Of a stretch of DNA of 64,000 nucleotides, positions 61,078 through 64,000 are shown one piece after another. The stretch is from Shewanella electrica (GTDB lineage Bacteria; Pseudomonadota; Gammaproteobacteria; Enterobacterales; Shewanellaceae), in the NCBI RefSeq assembly GCF_022321485.1, contig NZ_JAKOGG010000002.1:434001-498000 (forward strand), read 5' to 3'. The translations under genes were made by a program, and so were the position numbers. Positions within the stretch are counted from its first letter, which is position 1, and every line of letters starts with the position of its first letter. The notes beneath the pieces were generated by a model, which searched no databases, was not told the origin of the DNA, and saw only the letters and a program-made list of their open reading frames with translations.

Positions 61078-63519
61078 ATGAAAAAGTTCTATTTGAGTGC
61101 AATCGCGGCATCGGTGCTCGCCTTAACTGGCTGTGGTGGCGATAGCAACAACGATGGCGGTGATAATGCTCAGCAAGTGACATATTCTCATCTGGTATTT
61201 AATCCTACCGCGTCTCAAGTTCCGGTACCAAACGACCTACTGTTAAACGGCAGTTTCGATGGTACCTTATCCATGCCGAATGAAGCCACTGGTGATTATA
61301 CCGATCCGACGATCGCCATTGGTGCATTAGATGGCTGGTCAACCACCCAACCGATCTCTATTGATGTGGCGCTTGCCAGTGACGACGGCGTCGCTCGTAC
61401 CTTATTGGCATCCTCTGTTGTTCAGCCCGGTGCAGTGCGTGTATTTGAAGCGACTAACGCTGGCCCATTGTCCAGCGACGCTGATTGCCAAGACTTGCCA
61501 ACCGCCAGTGCATGTAGTGTTGGTGCGGAGCTGACGTGGGGCGTGGATTTTGTTACTGCCGCTTCCGGTAACAGCATCGCCATCGTGCCATTAAAGCCGT
61601 TAAAGCCTGATACATCATATGTCTACGCCACCACCAATCTGATCACTGATAGTGCCGGTGAGCCGGTGATGCCGTCTGAAAGCTACAGTGTATATCGTCA
61701 AGATGTTAATACTGCGCCAATCAATACCGCATCAACGTTGTGGCTACAACGTGTTATCAACAGTTACGAAAAGGGTATGGCGAGCACGCATGGTGTGGAT
61801 CTTACTAGCGTCACTTACAGCGGCATGTTTACCACACAGTCGATCAGCAATGTTTATGAAGCAGTGAAGTTAGCCATGTTGTCCAATGATGCTTACGCTC
61901 CTCAGTGGGTACAAGCACCAACAGCTACAGGCATGACTATCGCGCAAGCAGCAGGGTTAACTGCTGACAGCGGTACCGCTTATGTGTTGGCTAATTTAGC
62001 CGATTTGTATGTGGGTACTTTACGGTTGCCAATTTACGGCGGCTGTTCATCTGCGGCTTGTTCCGGCATTGACACGCATTGGGTCGCAGTAGGTGATAGC
62101 CCAGTGGCGGTATTGCAAGCACTGCAAACTGGCCAACTCAGCATGGCTAACTACACCACACAAGCGCAAAACTATGGCATTGACCCTAGCGCAGCGCTGA
62201 GCAACCCATCTCTGTTAGCTGGTCGCGAATGGTTGATGGACAATGGCACTGCCGTGGATAAAACACGCCACTTGACCCGCTATAACCCATTGCCCGCTGT
62301 GCAAGGTTATGAAGACGTTCCAGTGATGATGAGTGTGCCAAATGCTACTAAGTTAGCGGCATTCAATGCAGCACAAAATCGCCCATTTACTGCACCAACT
62401 AATGGTTGGCCAACGACGATTGCAATGCATGGTTTAGGTGGGGGTAAAGAGATGGCGCTGGCCTATGCAGGAGCTTATGCTGCCGCTGGTCAAGCCGTTA
62501 TTGCGATTGATATGCCGTTGCATGGTGCGCGTTCGTTTGATGCAAACAAAGATGGTGTGTATGAGATTTCTGCCACCGACCCATCATTTGGCCGCGTGGT
62601 TGGCACTCCTGATGCGTTTGCTGCGGGCACCCCATTGGTATTTGTCAATATTGCCAGCACGCTGACCGTGCGCGATAACTTCCATCAAGCGACGGTAGAT
62701 GAGTTAGGTTTACGTCAAGCAATCAACCAATTGGCGACAACAGTACCTGATTTAGTTGATGCAACTAAGGTAACAGCACAAGGCATGAGCTTAGGTGGTA
62801 TTGTCGGTACAGACTTTGCGACCTATGCCAGCACTGGCGTGGTAGACCCAACCACCGGTAACACCTTGGCAAATCCATTTGAGTTGAAAGGGGCGTCATT
62901 AGTCGTTCCTGCTGGTGGTTTAGCGGGCGCGTTCGCAGGCTCAGCTGCATTTAGTCCGGTGTTGTTCACTAATGTGACCCAATCTGAGACCTTTAAACAG
63001 TTGGTAGCAGCGGCAAACACGGCTGGTTATGCAGAGGGCTCTGATGAGTACAACGCATTGGTGCAAACCGTTTATCAGCAGTTTATTCCGACCTTTGCCT
63101 TTGCGGTACAAACAGCGATTGAAGCGGGTGATCCTATCAACCAAGCGGCACAGTTAGCGGCGTCTGGTTTACCGGTTCATTTGATTGAAGTGGTGGGTGA
63201 TGGTGCAGGTAACTTGAGCGATCAAACGTTGCCAAATCGCGTGGATGGTTTCCCATTGTCGGGCACCGAACCGTTGATCAGCGCATTGGGATTGACCTGT
63301 GTGGACGGAACCGCTGTTGGTAGTGGTGTGGTCCGTTTTACGAAAGGGCACCACAGCTCGATTGTTAGCCCGGCAGAAGTGCCCGGTATGACCGATGGTA
63401 TGGCGGCGCAAGCTACTGCCGAAATGCAAGCTCAAGTAGCGACATTCGCGGCGACGGCATCAGCAGGTACGGCAACGATTATGGTGAATAACAGCAGTGT
63501 CGTACAAAGCTGTAACTAA
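61078..63519 (+). CDS. VolA/Pla-1 family extracellular lipase, lipoprotein
   Basis: An 813-residue lipoprotein: lipobox LTGC with Cys 19, followed by an acidic, flexible GGDSNNDGGDN, as in surface-exposed lipoproteins. A conserved N-terminal region (LVFNPTASQVPVPNDLLLNGSFDGTL) and C-terminal alpha/beta-hydrolase domain with TIAMHGLGGGKEM, nucleophile Ser in QGMSLGGIVGTD and a probable His in GHHSSIVSP. VolA of Vibrio cholerae is a surface lysophospholipase that releases fatty acids for uptake, so the same role is expected here. Full length and monocistronic, with palindrome terminator at 63538. Confidence 0.88.
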   Translation: MKKFYLSAIAASVLALTGCGGDSNNDGGDNAQQVTYSHLVFNPTASQVPVPNDLLLNGSFDGTLSMPNEATGDYTDPTIAIGALDGWSTTQPISIDVALASDDGVARTLLASSVVQPGAVRVFEATNAGPLSSDADCQDLPTASACSVGAELTWGVDFVTAASGNSIAIVPLKPLKPDTSYVYATTNLITDSAGEPVMPSESYSVYRQDVNTAPINTASTLWLQRVINSYEKGMASTHGVDLTSVTYSGMFTTQSISNVYEAVKLAMLSNDAYAPQWVQAPTATGMTIAQAAGLTADSGTAYVLANLADLYVGTLRLPIYGGCSSAACSGIDTHWVAVGDSPVAVLQALQTGQLSMANYTTQAQNYGIDPSAALSNPSLLAGREWLMDNGTAVDKTRHLTRYNPLPAVQGYEDVPVMMSVPNATKLAAFNAAQNRPFTAPTNGWPTTIAMHGLGGGKEMALAYAGAYAAAGQAVIAIDMPLHGARSFDANKDGVYEISATDPSFGRVVGTPDAFAAGTPLVFVNIASTLTVRDNFHQATVDELGLRQAINQLATTVPDLVDATKVTAQGMSLGGIVGTDFATYASTGVVDPTTGNTLANPFELKGASLVVPAGGLAGAFAGSAAFSPVLFTNVTQSETFKQLVAAANTAGYAEGSDEYNALVQTVYQQFIPTFAFAVQTAIEAGDPINQAAQLAASGLPVHLIEVVGDGAGNLSDQTLPNRVDGFPLSGTEPLISALGLTCVDGTAVGSGVVRFTKGHHSSIVSPAEVPGMTDGMAAQATAEMQAQVATFAATASAGTATIMVNNSSVVQSCN

Positions 63520-63537
63520 TCCGAACTAGCAATACGT

Positions 63538-63567
63538 AAAAAGCCCGATGAATTCATCGGGCTTTTT
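63538..63567. terminator. Bidirectional terminator between lipase and xthA
   Basis: A perfect 30-bp palindrome: AAAAA, GCCCGATGAATTCATCGGGC and TTTTT. It serves both convergent genes. Confidence 0.93.
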
Positions 63568-63591
63568 AATTTGAGCTTTATAGCCATTAGC

Positions 63592-64000
63592 TTAGTCGCT
63601 AAAGCAGCTCCAGATCGGCGCATGATCAGAAGGCTTATCGATTCCGCGTAGCGCATAATCAACATCAGACTCAGTCAGACGCGCTGCCAGTGACTTAGTT
63701 GCTAAAATTACGTCAATCCGTAGTCCGCGGTTCTCATCAAAACCTTTACTGCGATAATCAAACCAAGAATAGCGTTCGCTACGTTGTGGATGCAGTTGAC
63801 GGAAAGTATCAATCAAGCCCCAATCTAACAGCTTAGCTAACCATTCGCGTTCTTCAGGTTGAAAGCTACATTTGCCCGTTTTAAGCCAACGTTTAGCGTT
63901 AACTTCACCAATACCGATATCTAAGTCGACTGGTGATATGTTGATGTCGCCAATAATGGCAATGTCGTCATCGGCCGAGAAATCATGTGCTAGATACTGC
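63592..64000 (-). CDS. xthA: Exonuclease III, C-terminal part (gene runs off the window)
   Basis: The 3' part (about 135 residues, stop at 63592) of the AP endonuclease/3' exonuclease. Visible: [20 protein letters not shown], the catalytic GD.N block, [21 protein letters not shown] and the end [12 protein letters not shown] with the catalytic Asp-His. The reading frame is open to the right edge. Repairs abasic and oxidised DNA ends. Confidence 0.94.
   Translation of the reverse strand, partial: QYLAHDFSADDDIAIIGDINISPVDLDIGIGEVNAKRWLKTGKCSFQPEEREWLAKLLDWGLIDTFRQLHPQRSERYSWFDYRSKGFDENRGLRIDVILATKSLAARLTESDVDYALRGIDKPSDHAPIWSCFSD

Overview
The window reads as chromosomal DNA of a marine or aquatic gammaproteobacterium of the Shewanella / Alteromonadales type. 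The main evidence is the complete attenuated trpL-trpE-G-D-CF-B-A operon (with fused trpCF) next to a divergent rnm(trpH)-yciO-scpA-scpB-rluB cluster, the yciK and xthA genes beyond it, several TonB-dependent receptors with Fur-like boxes, and a VolA/Pla-1 type lipase. This placement is an inference from gene content and order. No rRNA, tRNA, CRISPR array or insertion sequence was recognised.

Layout. 1-9 kb: a DUF4177-like/AIM24 pair behind paired palindromes, a TonB receptor (probable catecholate siderophore), three tandem paralogous lipoproteins, a Tat-exported OpgD glucan protein and a small heat-shock protein with a sigma32-type promoter. 9.3-13 kb: a His/Cys-rich DUF2946-like small protein, a TonB siderophore-type receptor and a DUF1624 membrane protein overlapping it. 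13.1-26.6 kb: an accessory region packed with small cytosolic proteins that resemble polymorphic-toxin or CDI immunity families (Imm11-like, DUF3916, DUF1963, CdiI-like, SUKH/SMI1, DUF4253-like) with no toxin in view. In its middle (about 16.4-19.8 kb) is a cluster of integron-type gene cassettes with attC sites but no integrase. One cassette encodes a TIR-like nucleotide-binding protein and another a CdiI-like immunity protein.

26.6-37 kb: a third TonB receptor with a Fur-like box, a 7-bp tandem repeat, a DUF4168 exported protein with a good sigma54 promoter divergent from a histidine kinase / NtrC-type regulator pair, a small outer-membrane-like protein, and a NemR-like TetR regulator whose operator is duplicated at its own gene and at a curA-like reductase. 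37-47 kb: esterase, chemoreceptor, ACR3 arsenite exporter, FMN reductase, secreted EEP-family nuclease/phosphatase, Yip1 protein, glutaredoxin and a DUF2339 multi-span membrane protein.

47-54 kb is the trp operon on the minus strand with a textbook leader peptide containing three consecutive Trp codons and an attenuator. 54-58 kb is the divergent rnm-yciO-scpA-scpB-rluB block (RNA processing, condensin loading, ribosomal pseudouridine). 58-64 kb carries a beta-propeller protein, an M14 carboxypeptidase, yciK, the surface-lipase-like lipoprotein and the 3' part of xthA, which runs off the window.

The least ordinary parts are the integrase-less cassette cluster embedded in an immunity-gene bank, a palindromic operator (TGACAT..ATGTCA) shared by three unlinked loci, and the inferred two-component/sigma54/DUF4168 circuit.
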